Source: Phaeobacter italicus
Lineage (GTDB): Bacteria > Pseudomonadota > Alphaproteobacteria > Rhodobacterales > Rhodobacteraceae
Assembly (NCBI RefSeq): GCF_001258055.1
Contig: NZ_CVRM01000022.1
Span: 372,001-436,000, forward strand
Direction of reading: 5' to 3'
DNA: 64,000 nucleotides
The notes beneath the pieces were generated by a model. It was not told the origin of the DNA, did not search any database, and was given only the letters and a program-made list of their open reading frames with translations. Positions 26,487 through 34,524 of this stretch are shown piece after piece. The position numbers and the translations under genes were made by a program. Positions within the stretch are counted from its first letter, which is position 1. Each line of letters starts with the position of its first letter.

Positions 26487-27935
26487 ATGGAGATGCCATC
26501 CCCGAACCCCGCCATTCTGGCCTGCAAGTCGCGGCTGGTTGAGCGTCTGGCCAAGGTCCTGCCCGCTGACGCGGTGATCGAGGACGAGGCAGAGACCCGT
26601 GCCTATGAGTGTGATGCGCTGACGGCCTACAAATGCCCACCGCTTCTGGCTGTGCTGCCGCGCAGCACACAGGAGGTTTCCGACGTCCTGCGGATCTGCC
26701 ACGAAGAGGGGGTGCCAGTGGTGCCGCGCGGGGCCGGAACCTCGCTGGCCGGCGGGGCGCTCCCGACGGCGGATTGTGTGATCCTTGGTGTGGCCCGCAT
26801 GAACGACGTGTTGGAAACGGATTATGCGAACCGCACAATCCGCGTACAGACAGGGCGTACCAACCTCAGCGTATCGGGTGCGGTCGAGGAGGAAGACTTC
26901 TTTTACGCGCCTGATCCGTCTTCACAGCTGGCCTGTGCAATCGCAGGCAATATCGCCATGAACTCCGGCGGAGCGCATTGCCTGAAATACGGGGTGACGA
27001 CCAACAATCTCATGGGGGTGACCATGGTGATGATGGATGGCACCGTGGTTGAAATCGGGGGGGCTCATTTGGACGCTGGCGGCCTCGACCTTCTGGGGGT
27101 GATCTGTGGCAGTGAGGGACAGCTTGGCGTGGTGACAGAGGCCACCCTTCGGATCCTGCGCAAACCTGAAGGCGCCCGCCCCGTTCTGATCGGATATGAC
27201 AGCAATGAGGTGGCAGGCGCCTGTGTCAGCGATATCATCAAGGCCGGTGTTCTGCCGGTTGCGATCGAGTTCATGGATCGACCCTGTATCGAGGCCTGCG
27301 AAGCCTTTGCCAAAGCGGGTTATCCGATGTGTGAGGCGCTGCTGATCATCGAAGTCGAGGGCAGCGAAGCAGAGATTGACCACCAGCTCCGACTGATCAC
27401 CGATATTGCGAGATCGCATAACCCTGTTGAACTGCGCGAGGCCACCGACAGCGATGAAGCCGCCCGGATCTGGCTGGGTCGCAAATCCGCCTTTGGCGCC
27501 ATGGGGCAAATCAACGACTATATGTGCCTTGATGGAACGATCCCTGTGACCTCGCTGCCGCATGTGCTGCGCCGGATCGGTGAGATGAGCAAGGAATTCG
27601 GACTGGCCGTTGCAAATGTATTCCATGCCGGTGACGGCAACATGCATCCGCTGATCCTGTTTGATGCCAACAAGCCCGGCGATCTGGAAACCTGCGAGGC
27701 CTTTGGCGCCGAGATCCTTAAACTCTGCGTTGAGGTGGGGGGGTGTCTGACCGGTGAACACGGTGTCGGTATCGAAAAGCGTGACCTGATGCTGCATCAG
27801 TACCGGCCAGCCGATATCGAGGCCCAGTTGCGGGTAAAGGATGTCTTTGATCCGAAATGGCTGCTCAACCCGGCCAAGGTCTTTCCCTTGTCCACAACAC
27901 AGAGCCGCCGCGCGCCCGCAATGGCCGCAGAATAG
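26487..27935 (+). CDS. glcD: Glycolate oxidase subunit GlcD
   Basis: FAD subunit of glycolate oxidase, turning glycolate into glyoxylate. The 482-residue product has the PCMH-type FAD domain: VPRGAGTSLAGGALP near residue 75, FYAPDPSSQLACAIAGNIAMNSGGAHCLKYGVT (in part) at about 140-170, and the C-terminal FHAGDGNMHPLI and GGCLTGEHGVGIEK that mark GlcD. ATG 26487 is preceded by AAAGAGGAG. First gene of glcD-glcE-glcF; phytoplankton glycolate is a common roseobacter substrate. Confidence 0.96.
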   Translation: MEMPSPNPAILACKSRLVERLAKVLPADAVIEDEAETRAYECDALTAYKCPPLLAVLPRSTQEVSDVLRICHEEGVPVVPRGAGTSLAGGALPTADCVILGVARMNDVLETDYANRTIRVQTGRTNLSVSGAVEEEDFFYAPDPSSQLACAIAGNIAMNSGGAHCLKYGVTTNNLMGVTMVMMDGTVVEIGGAHLDAGGLDLLGVICGSEGQLGVVTEATLRILRKPEGARPVLIGYDSNEVAGACVSDIIKAGVLPVAIEFMDRPCIEACEAFAKAGYPMCEALLIIEVEGSEAEIDHQLRLITDIARSHNPVELREATDSDEAARIWLGRKSAFGAMGQINDYMCLDGTIPVTSLPHVLRRIGEMSKEFGLAVANVFHAGDGNMHPLILFDANKPGDLETCEAFGAEILKLCVEVGGCLTGEHGVGIEKRDLMLHQYRPADIEAQLRVKDVFDPKWLLNPAKVFPLSTTQSRRAPAMAAE

Positions 27936-27970
27936 GAACTGGCCTGACAGGCCCTTGATGCGGGCCAGTC

Positions 27971-28016
27971 GCGGGGGCTTTGCCCCCACACCCCCAGAGT
28001 ATTTTTGAAAAGGTGA
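27971..28016 (+). repeat. Hairpin plus GAGTATTT element, copy 1 (glcD-glcE gap)
   Basis: GGGGGC, loop TTT, GCCCCC (27973-27987), a C-rich stretch, then GAGTATTTTTGAAAAGGTGA (27997-28016), whose AAGG supplies the glcE Shine-Dalgarno. A second copy at 43935-43980 matches the last 20 bases in 17 positions. It looks like a dispersed intergenic element that carries a ready-made ribosome-binding site. Confidence 0.6.
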
Positions 28017-28020
28017 AACC

Positions 28021-29121
28021 ATGACACCTCAGAGCGAGGCCGAACTGGCCGACATCATTGCGGCCGCCAAGGGACCTATGAGCATCCGGGGCGGTGGCAC
28101 CCGTGGCAGTTCGGGGGAGGGGGATCCACTGTCGGTCGCCGGTCTTAGCGGTGTGACCCTGTATGAGCCCGGCGCGCTTACGCTGGTGGTGCAGGCCGGC
28201 ACGCCTGTTGAAGAGGTGAAGAAGATCCTTGCGGGCGAGAACCAGCGCCTGGCCTTTGAGCCTATGGATCACCGTGGATTGCTTGGCACGCAGGGGGTGC
28301 CGACCATGGGCGGGGTCTTTGCCGCCAACACCTCTGGGCCCCGGCGCATCCAATCCGGAGCAGCGCGCGATTTTCTTTTGGGGGTGCGGTTTGTGGATGG
28401 TCGGGGCGATGTCCTGAGCAACGGTGGCCGGGTGATGAAGAACGTGACGGGTTATGATCTGGTCAAGCTGATGGCCGGTGCATATGGCACCCTGGGGGTG
28501 CTGAGCGAGCTGTCCCTGAAGGTGCTGCCAATGGCCGAGGCCTGCGGGACGGTTGCTGTTGACGTGGCTGATCTGGCGACAGCGGTGGCGGCGATGTCGG
28601 TTGCTTTGGGATCGCCCTATGATGTGACCGGGGCGGCATATGACCCTGATGCGGGCACCGTCTTCATCCGGGTTGAGGGGTTTGAGACCTCGGTTGCGTA
28701 TCGCGGCGAGGCGCTCTTGCAGGCGCTGGCGAAATTTGGCGAGGCGCGTATGACGCTGGGCGAAGGCGCTGCCTTGTGGGAGGGAATCCGCGACGTTGCG
28801 GCCTTTCATGACAAACCGGGAGACGTCTGGCGGATCTCGGTCAAACCGTCTGATGCGATCGTTTTGGCGCAGACGCTGGGGGCGACAGCGCTGCAGTTCG
28901 ACTGGGGCGGCGGATTGATCTGGGCCTTGATGGAAGAGGGAACCGATTTGCGTGCCCGAATGAACGTGCCGGGCCATGCCACATTGGTGCGGGCCAGCGC
29001 GCAGACACGTGGCGCCATTGCGCGCTTTCAGCCAGAGCCCGCCCCGCTGGCCGCGATTTCTGCCGGGCTCAGGGCGCAGTTCGATCCGCGCGCGATCCTC
29101 AGTCCGGGACTGATGGGATAA
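28021..29121 (+). CDS. glcE: Glycolate oxidase subunit GlcE
   Basis: Second FAD-binding subunit of glycolate oxidase. The 366-residue product has a shortened PCMH FAD fold: IRGGGTRG near residue 24, HRGLLGTQGVPTMGGVFAANTSGPRRIQSGAARDFLLG (in part) at about 85-120, and VMKNVTGYDLVKLMAGAYGTLGVL, the GlcE signature. Its Shine-Dalgarno AAAAGGTG lies inside a dispersed repeat element. glcF follows after four bases. Confidence 0.95.
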   Translation: MTPQSEAELADIIAAAKGPMSIRGGGTRGSSGEGDPLSVAGLSGVTLYEPGALTLVVQAGTPVEEVKKILAGENQRLAFEPMDHRGLLGTQGVPTMGGVFAANTSGPRRIQSGAARDFLLGVRFVDGRGDVLSNGGRVMKNVTGYDLVKLMAGAYGTLGVLSELSLKVLPMAEACGTVAVDVADLATAVAAMSVALGSPYDVTGAAYDPDAGTVFIRVEGFETSVAYRGEALLQALAKFGEARMTLGEGAALWEGIRDVAAFHDKPGDVWRISVKPSDAIVLAQTLGATALQFDWGGGLIWALMEEGTDLRARMNVPGHATLVRASAQTRGAIARFQPEPAPLAAISAGLRAQFDPRAILSPGLMG

Positions 29122-29125
29122 AGAT

Positions 29126-30454
29126 ATGCAAACGACCTTTACCGAAGAGCAGCTCCAGGATCCCGGCACCCAGCGCGCCAATGAGATATTGCGAACCTGC
29201 GTGCATTGCGGTTTTTGCACAGCGACCTGTCCGACGTATCAGGTGCTGGGAGACGAGTTGGACAGCCCCCGTGGCCGGATCTACCTGATCAAGGATATGC
29301 TGGAAAACCAGCGCACGCCGGATGCCAAGACGGTCAAACATATCGATCGCTGCCTGTCGTGCCTGGCCTGTATGACGACCTGCCCGTCTGGGGTGCATTA
29401 CATGCATCTGGTCGATCATGCCCGTGCCTATATCGAAAAGCACTATGACCGCCCCTGGAGCGACCGCGCGTTGCGCTGGCTGCTGGCGCGAATCCTCCCC
29501 TATCCCGGTCGTTTCCGGCTTGCCTTGTTCGGGGCAAAGCTGGCCCGCCCGTTTCGTGGTCTTGTTCCGGATGCGCGGCTGCGGGCGATGCTGGATATGG
29601 CGCCAAAGCACATCCCACCGGTGAGCCGCAACGACGATCCGCAGAGTTTCCATCCAACTGGCCCGCGCAGGAAACGGGTGGCTCTGATGACGGGCTGTGC
29701 GCAAAAGGCGCTCAACACTGATATCAATGACGCGACAATCCGTCTTTTGCGCCGCTTTGGCTGCGAGGTGGTGGTGGCCGAAGGTGCGGGATGTTGCGGG
29801 GCGTTGACCCATCACATGGGCCGCGAAGACGAAAGCCATGCGACCGCAGCCAAGAATATCCGGGCCTGGTGTGCAGAGATGGACGGCCAGGGGCTGGACG
29901 CGATTGTCATCAACACCTCCGGGTGCGGCACGACTGTGAAGGACTATGGGCATATGTTCCGTAACGATCCGCTGGCAGAGGATGCGGCAAGGGTGTCGTC
30001 GTTGGCGATGGATATATCAGAGCTGCTGATGCAGCTGGATCTGCCAGAGGGGGCAGACAAAGAGCTGACCGTTGCCTATCATGCTGCTTGCTCTCTGCAA
30101 CATGGCCAGCAGATCAAGACCCATCCGAAGACGCTGTTGAAACGGGCAGGGTTCAAGATCGTTGAGCCGGCTGATCCGCATCTGTGTTGCGGCTCTGCGG
30201 GGACCTATAACCTGATGCAGCCGGAGATTTCAGCCGAGCTGAAGGCGCGGAAGGTCAAGACGCTTGAGGCCAGGAACCCCGATCTGATCGCAGCCGGGAA
30301 TATCGGCTGCATGATGCAGATCGGTTCGGCCACCGGGCTGCCCATTGTCCACACAGTTGAGCTGCTGGACTGGGCCACTGGTGGGCCCAAGCCCCGCGCA
30401 ATGGAGGCAGGGAACACCGTCAGCCGTGCGGGAGAGGTGCCGATCCTGCGCTGA
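29126..30454 (+). CDS. glcF: Glycolate oxidase iron-sulfur subunit GlcF
   Basis: Electron-transfer subunit linking GlcDE to the quinone pool. The 442-residue product has two [4Fe-4S] ferredoxin motifs near the N-terminus (CVHCGFCTATCP at about 25-36 and CLSCLACMTTCP at about 75-86), then two cysteine-rich CCG domains (GAGCCGAL, HLCCGSAGTYN) with the NTSGCGTTVKDYG and CMMQIG motifs. It completes the operon and is followed by a terminator. Confidence 0.96.
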   Translation: MQTTFTEEQLQDPGTQRANEILRTCVHCGFCTATCPTYQVLGDELDSPRGRIYLIKDMLENQRTPDAKTVKHIDRCLSCLACMTTCPSGVHYMHLVDHARAYIEKHYDRPWSDRALRWLLARILPYPGRFRLALFGAKLARPFRGLVPDARLRAMLDMAPKHIPPVSRNDDPQSFHPTGPRRKRVALMTGCAQKALNTDINDATIRLLRRFGCEVVVAEGAGCCGALTHHMGREDESHATAAKNIRAWCAEMDGQGLDAIVINTSGCGTTVKDYGHMFRNDPLAEDAARVSSLAMDISELLMQLDLPEGADKELTVAYHAACSLQHGQQIKTHPKTLLKRAGFKIVEPADPHLCCGSAGTYNLMQPEISAELKARKVKTLEARNPDLIAAGNIGCMMQIGSATGLPIVHTVELLDWATGGPKPRAMEAGNTVSRAGEVPILR

Positions 30455-30489
30455 TGCCGCTGCGCTATCGCAAATCACAGTAAGCGACG

Positions 30490-30521
30490 CCCCGCCTGTC
30501 ATCGGCGGGGTGTTGTGTTTT
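30490..30521 (+). terminator. Intrinsic terminator after glcF
   Basis: CCCCGCC pairs with GGCGGGG over a seven-base loop, followed by a T-rich TGTTGTGTTTT tail, 35 bases past the glcF stop. Confidence 0.75.
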
Positions 30522-30613
30522 CGCGGGTGCAATTGCCCGGTCTGTGCCGTAATTTCGCCTGAAGGGGGCGTTATCCCAGACGGCAGGCAATTTCAGCGCG
30601 GAGCACATCACTT

Positions 30614-31477
30614 ATGGCAGCACTGGCCAAAGACATGGCAGCAGGGAAGTGGCGGCTCGCGCGTGCATGTGCCGTGCTTCTGGTGCCGCTTCTTGCCATT
30701 GCGGCGCCGCAGGTTTCGCAGGCGCAGGACAGCCGTCTGCAGCGGTTGGAGACAACCGAGGCTGGCCGGGATTGGCAGGCCGTTGGGCGGCTCGACGTGA
30801 ATGGAGAGGGCTTTTGCACCGGTGCCTTGATTGCCCCTGATCTGGTCCTTACTGCGGCGCACTGTCTGTTTGATCGCGACAGCCGCACCCGGATTGCCCC
30901 GCAAACGATCGAGTTTCTGGCGGGGTGGCGAAATGGGCGTGCCTCGGCCTATCGCAGTGTACGCCAGGCGGTGATCCATCCGAACTATGTATTCGACGGA
31001 GAGCTGTCGACGGATCGGGTGCGCAATGACATTGCTTTGTTGCAGCTACAGCGCCCGATCCGCAACACGACCGTCACCCCATTTGAGACCAGTTTGCGCC
31101 CTCAGAAAGGGGCGCGGATCGGCGTGGTTTCTTATGCCCATGATCGCTCTGAGGCGCCATCTTTGCAGGACGTTTGCGCCGTAATGGCCCGCCAGGAGGG
31201 GGTGTTGGTGATGTCCTGTGATGTCGACTACGGCTCTTCGGGGGCGCCTGTGTTCTCGTTCGAAGGGGGGCGAGCACGTATCGTGTCTGTGGTGTCGGCC
31301 AAGGCTGAAGTCTCTGGTCAGCAAGTGGCGCTGGGCTCTGCGCTGGCGGAAGAGCTGGATTTGCTGCGGGCTCAGCTTGGAAATGGCCGATCCGCCGGTC
31401 AGATGCCCCCCGGTGTGGGTCGTGTGCGTGTCGGCGAACGGGCCCGGTCGGGTGGGGCGAAATTCATCAAGAACTAG
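30614..31477 (+). CDS. Secreted trypsin-like serine protease (S1 family)
   Basis: A 287-residue exported protease. Signal peptide about residues 14-37, ending SQAQ. The catalytic triad is in place: His in LTAAHC (about 78), Asp in RNDIALLQ (about 138) and Ser in DYGSSGAP (about 207). A short basic tail of about 40 residues follows the domain. Fits the V8/glutamyl-like or trypsin_2 type of bacterial S1 proteases. ATG 30614 used; ATG 30635 would shorten the n-region. It precedes hsp20, but that gene has its own promoter. Confidence 0.88.
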   Translation: MAALAKDMAAGKWRLARACAVLLVPLLAIAAPQVSQAQDSRLQRLETTEAGRDWQAVGRLDVNGEGFCTGALIAPDLVLTAAHCLFDRDSRTRIAPQTIEFLAGWRNGRASAYRSVRQAVIHPNYVFDGELSTDRVRNDIALLQLQRPIRNTTVTPFETSLRPQKGARIGVVSYAHDRSEAPSLQDVCAVMARQEGVLVMSCDVDYGSSGAPVFSFEGGRARIVSVVSAKAEVSGQQVALGSALAEELDLLRAQLGNGRSAGQMPPGVGRVRVGERARSGGAKFIKN

Positions 31478-31505
31478 GCGCGCGACATCCGCAGTTGCCC
31501 GACCT

Positions 31506-31533
31506 CTTGAACCCCTCAAAACAGTCCTTATCT
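31506..31533 (+). promoter_or_regulatory. Heat-shock (RpoH) promoter of hsp20
   Basis: CTTG at 31506-31509, exactly 17 bases, then CTTATCT at 31527-31533. This fits the alphaproteobacterial sigma-32 pattern CTTG-N17-CYTATNT in every fixed position. It lies about 100 bases ahead of the hsp20 ATG, leaving a 5' leader of roughly 90 nt. Confidence 0.8.
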
Positions 31534-31631
31534 CAGTGTCATCGGGTCGCCGTCGATCGGGGCCCGAGCAACCTGATGCCCGTCCCAGAGGGGAGGGCAC
31601 GCTAGAAAATCGCTCAAGATGAGGATGAAAA

Positions 31632-32090
31632 ATGCGTAGTTTTGATTTTGCCCCGCTGCACCGTGCCACCATCGGTTTTGACCAGATCGCAGATCTCATG
31701 GATCGTGCTCTGAGCACCGACGTGGCCCAGCCGAGCTACCCGCCCTACAACATCGAAAAAAACGCAGCTGATGCGTATCGGATCTCGATTGCCGTCGCCG
31801 GTTTCTCCGAAGAGGATCTGAGCGTCGAGGTCAAGGAAAATGCCCTTGTTGTCTCGGCCAAGAAATCCGACGACGACAGCGACCGCACGTATCTCCACCG
31901 CGGCATCGCCACCCGCGCCTTTGAGCGCCGCTTTACGCTGGCTGATCACGTGCGGGTCACAGGCGCGAGCCATTCTGACGGGATGCTGCATATCGATCTG
32001 CACCGGGAAGTGCCCGAGGCGCTGAAACCCCGCCGGATCGAAATCGCATCGACCAAAGCGCCGAAACTGGACGCCAAGCCGGTCAACTGA
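31632..32090 (+). CDS. Small heat-shock protein, Hsp20/IbpA family
   Basis: A 152-residue ATP-independent holdase that keeps denatured proteins soluble. The alpha-crystallin domain spans about 35-135: YPPYNIEKNAADAYRISIAVAGFSEEDL (in part), VEVKENALVVSAKK, YLHRGIATRAFERRFTLADHV (in part), and GMLHIDLHREVPE. A C-terminal IEIA stands in for the IxI motif. Start has GAGGATG. Regulation by RpoH is read directly from the promoter at 31506-31533. Confidence 0.95.
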   Translation: MRSFDFAPLHRATIGFDQIADLMDRALSTDVAQPSYPPYNIEKNAADAYRISIAVAGFSEEDLSVEVKENALVVSAKKSDDDSDRTYLHRGIATRAFERRFTLADHVRVTGASHSDGMLHIDLHREVPEALKPRRIEIASTKAPKLDAKPVN

Positions 32091-32145
32091 TCTGACTTCA
32101 GACAGGGGTGAGCTGCACGGATGGCTGCACCCCTGATGAACCACA

Positions 32146-32178
32146 ACAGCCCCCGGCAATCCACCGGGGGCTGTTTTG
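32146..32178. terminator. Terminator between hsp20 and the phytase-like gene
   Basis: ACAGCCCCCGG pairs perfectly with CCGGGGGCTGT over a seven-base loop, then TTTT. It ends hsp20 from the left and lies 25 bases past the stop of the convergent gene, so it may serve both. Confidence 0.85.
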
Positions 32179-32202
32179 CGTTTGTCAAAAGAACGGGTCG
32201 GA

Positions 32203-34392
32203 TCAGTTGGTCGTGGCCGTATCCACAGGCCCAATCGAGAAGAACATCGTCTCGCCCGAGGCATCATCAACACCGTCGTTGTCGGTCAGGATATAGCCTT
32301 CTCCCTCGGCGGTGATCGCGAGGCCTTCGACCTTGTCCAGCACATAGCCGCCCGTTGCGGTCAGATCCGGCAGCAGATCGCGCACCAGCTCCTTGCTGAC
32401 AACCGGCAGTTCGCCACCCAGCGGTGCGGGCTGCATTTCGGCCAGCGGGATGCGATAGACCTTTTTGGTGACAGCGCGGAAATCATGCTGGTTGTCGCGC
32501 TCAATCACGTAGACATGATCGCCGTGGGCCACGATCTCCGAGAGACCAACCCAACCGGTGTCAGGCTCTGCCTTGGGGTAGTGCACCGCACCCCATTCCT
32601 TGGTCTCAAGATTATAGGCCACCAGTTTGACGTGGTTCTTGGGGTCATCTTTCCATTCCCGCTGGACCGCCATCCACAGCGTGTCACCGACCTTGGTGAT
32701 GCCTTCAAAGCCAAAGCGTCGTTCAACTGCCATCAGCTCGGCAGGCAGTCCGATTTCGCCCTTCTTGGCTTTGATGAGCCCGTCTTTGGAGACGTGATAG
32801 ATGGCATGTGGGGTCACCCGATCAGTGCGCCCTTCCGAGGCGACATAAAACCCGCCGTTGCCGTCCAGCGTGATGCCTTCGAGATCAAGTTTCTGGGCCG
32901 GGTTGCCGTCTTGCCGATGGATGCGGATCACGTCGACGATACGGGCAGGCGTCTGGCTGGGATCAATTTTGAAGATCGAAGGCTGGAAGCCGTAGAAGCT
33001 GTCGTTGACCGCGTAGATCATGCCATCCGCATCCGCCACCATGCCAGAGAGTGCGCCCCAGCCGATCAGTTCCTCCGCCCCGGCAGAGGTCAGATGTGGA
33101 TAGTTGGGGGCGCCGTCTTGCAACTCGTACATCATCACGTGCGCGCGGGGGCCCTTGTCCTCGATCAGGTCTTTCTCGTTGGCAGAGACCAGCAGGTTGC
33201 GTTCCGGCAGGACTGCGTAACCTTCCGGGCCAACACCCGAGGGCAACAGCTGTGTGAGCACCGGATTGGCCAGATCGCTGACATCGTAGACGCCGACAAC
33301 TGATGCGCGCTCCGCTCCGACAAACACATAGGGTGTGCCGTCAAATTCAGCGAAGGTCACGCTTTCGGGTTCGACGCCCTTTGCGTCAGAGCGTTTGTCG
33401 GGGTAGTGGCCAATCTGCACGATGGCATGTTCAAAGGAGGTGCCGCTGTCGTAGACGACAGTGCCGTCCTTGTTGAAGATCGTCCAACCGCGCGAACCTC
33501 CCTGATAGTCCCCTTCGTTTGCGGTGGCAAAGTGCGTGTCGTCGATCCAGGTAACGGCGTCGGGTTCACGCAGTCGCGCGGTCTGGCTTTCGTTGAAGAT
33601 CAGCGCGCCGCGTTCGTCAGTTGCGTCGATCCCGTCAAGATCCACCGAACCGGCAGAGAAATGCGTCACGATCTCGCCGTTCTTGGAGACGACCACCAGG
33701 TGGTTGTTTTCCTGCAACGTGACGACGGTTTCCCCCAGCCCGTTGATCGAGACATATTCAGGCTCCGGATCCTCGCCTGCGATATCGGCAAGGCCTGTCA
33801 GGCTCACGACCTTCATCGACGCGCAATCAAGGCCCGTCTTGGTGGTATCCACCAAGACAAGGTTGCCTGCAGGCATCTGTGGCAGCATGCCATCGTTCAG
33901 GTCTTCGTCCCGCTCGTTTTCGATCGCCACAGCGAGAAAGCCGCCGTCCTTGGATTTCGCGACAGAATCCGGCTGACCACCCAGGTCGCAGGAGCCCGTT
34001 TCAGAGCCCGTTTCAGTGTCGATGGATTTCAGCAGGCCCGAGGGTTGCGTGTAGCTTTCAGAGGTATTCACGCCGACATAGGCCGTGCTGCCAATAACTG
34101 CGACCGATGTGGGTTCGCCGGGCAGGGCGATATTGCCCTTGGGTGCGGGTTTGGCAGGGTCGGTGATATCAATCAGCCCCAGCGCCTGCATTGGGCTGTC
34201 GGTATAGACCAGCGTCATGCCATCTGCGGTCGCGTCGATGATCTCTGGCGAGGATTCGCGCGTTTGATCCTCACCGGCAGTCATGTTCTGGACAACGGGA
34301 AAGGCGGCAATGCGGTTAAAGGATTTCTCTGCCTGGGCGGCACCGGTGGTGAGGGCCAGCGCAGAGGTCAGGCACATGAGGCGCGGAAACAT
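32203..34392 (-). CDS. Secreted esterase-like/phytase-like beta-propeller protein
   Basis: A 729-residue exported protein with a signal peptide (1-21, ending AQA). The N-terminal part (about 25-430) has repeated propeller-blade stretches such as GLIDITDP, VYDVSDLANP and GPEGYAVLPERNLLVSANE (in part), like the choice-of-anchor I group. The C-terminal half (about 440-720) resembles the esterase-like activity of phytase domain, with LDLEGITLDGNGGFYVASEG (in part) and VEGLAITAEGEGYILTDNDG (in part). A phosphate-ester role is possible but not proven. It is monocistronic, with a GGAG Shine-Dalgarno; a Pho-box-like repeat lies upstream. Confidence 0.82.
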   Translation of the reverse strand: MFPRLMCLTSALALTTGAAQAEKSFNRIAAFPVVQNMTAGEDQTRESSPEIIDATADGMTLVYTDSPMQALGLIDITDPAKPAPKGNIALPGEPTSVAVIGSTAYVGVNTSESYTQPSGLLKSIDTETGSETGSCDLGGQPDSVAKSKDGGFLAVAIENERDEDLNDGMLPQMPAGNLVLVDTTKTGLDCASMKVVSLTGLADIAGEDPEPEYVSINGLGETVVTLQENNHLVVVSKNGEIVTHFSAGSVDLDGIDATDERGALIFNESQTARLREPDAVTWIDDTHFATANEGDYQGGSRGWTIFNKDGTVVYDSGTSFEHAIVQIGHYPDKRSDAKGVEPESVTFAEFDGTPYVFVGAERASVVGVYDVSDLANPVLTQLLPSGVGPEGYAVLPERNLLVSANEKDLIEDKGPRAHVMMYELQDGAPNYPHLTSAGAEELIGWGALSGMVADADGMIYAVNDSFYGFQPSIFKIDPSQTPARIVDVIRIHRQDGNPAQKLDLEGITLDGNGGFYVASEGRTDRVTPHAIYHVSKDGLIKAKKGEIGLPAELMAVERRFGFEGITKVGDTLWMAVQREWKDDPKNHVKLVAYNLETKEWGAVHYPKAEPDTGWVGLSEIVAHGDHVYVIERDNQHDFRAVTKKVYRIPLAEMQPAPLGGELPVVSKELVRDLLPDLTATGGYVLDKVEGLAITAEGEGYILTDNDGVDDASGETMFFSIGPVDTATTN

Positions 34393-34444
34393 CGGCTACT
34401 CCGAAAGTTGGACAATGGACTGCCCTTGCTCCTGCCGTTTCTGC

Positions 34445-34462
34445 CTAACGGGACTGTGACGG
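34445..34462 (-). promoter_or_regulatory. Pho-box-like direct repeat upstream of the phytase-like gene
   Basis: On the minus strand the sequence reads CCGTCAC, four bases, CCGTTAG, an 11-base-period direct repeat similar to the PhoB box unit CTGTCAT (5 of 7 and 4 of 7 matches). It lies about 55 bases before the ATG. The match is weak. Confidence 0.25.
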
Positions 34463-34484
34463 TTTGATGTAGTTTTGATGATGC

Positions 34485-34514
34485 AAGGCCCCGACAACCG
34501 CTTGACGGGGCCTT
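34485..34514 (-). terminator. Hairpin after gabD
   Basis: AAGGCCCCG pairs with CGGGGCCTT across a 12-base loop, 11 bases past the gabD stop. The T tract on the minus strand is poor. Confidence 0.55.
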
Positions 34515-34524
34515 GTGAGGCGGA

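Noticed and set aside
26922-29220. Long minus-strand frames opposite glcD and glcE
   Set aside because: Shadows of the glycolate oxidase genes, which carry all family motifs.
31540-31631. ROSE or fourU RNA thermometer in the hsp20 leader
   Set aside because: The leader can form a hairpin, but I could not find convincing pairing of the Shine-Dalgarno GAGGATG with an upstream strand.
32176-34467. Long plus-strand frames opposite the phytase-like gene
   Set aside because: Antisense composition artefact; the minus-strand protein has signal peptide and propeller repeats.
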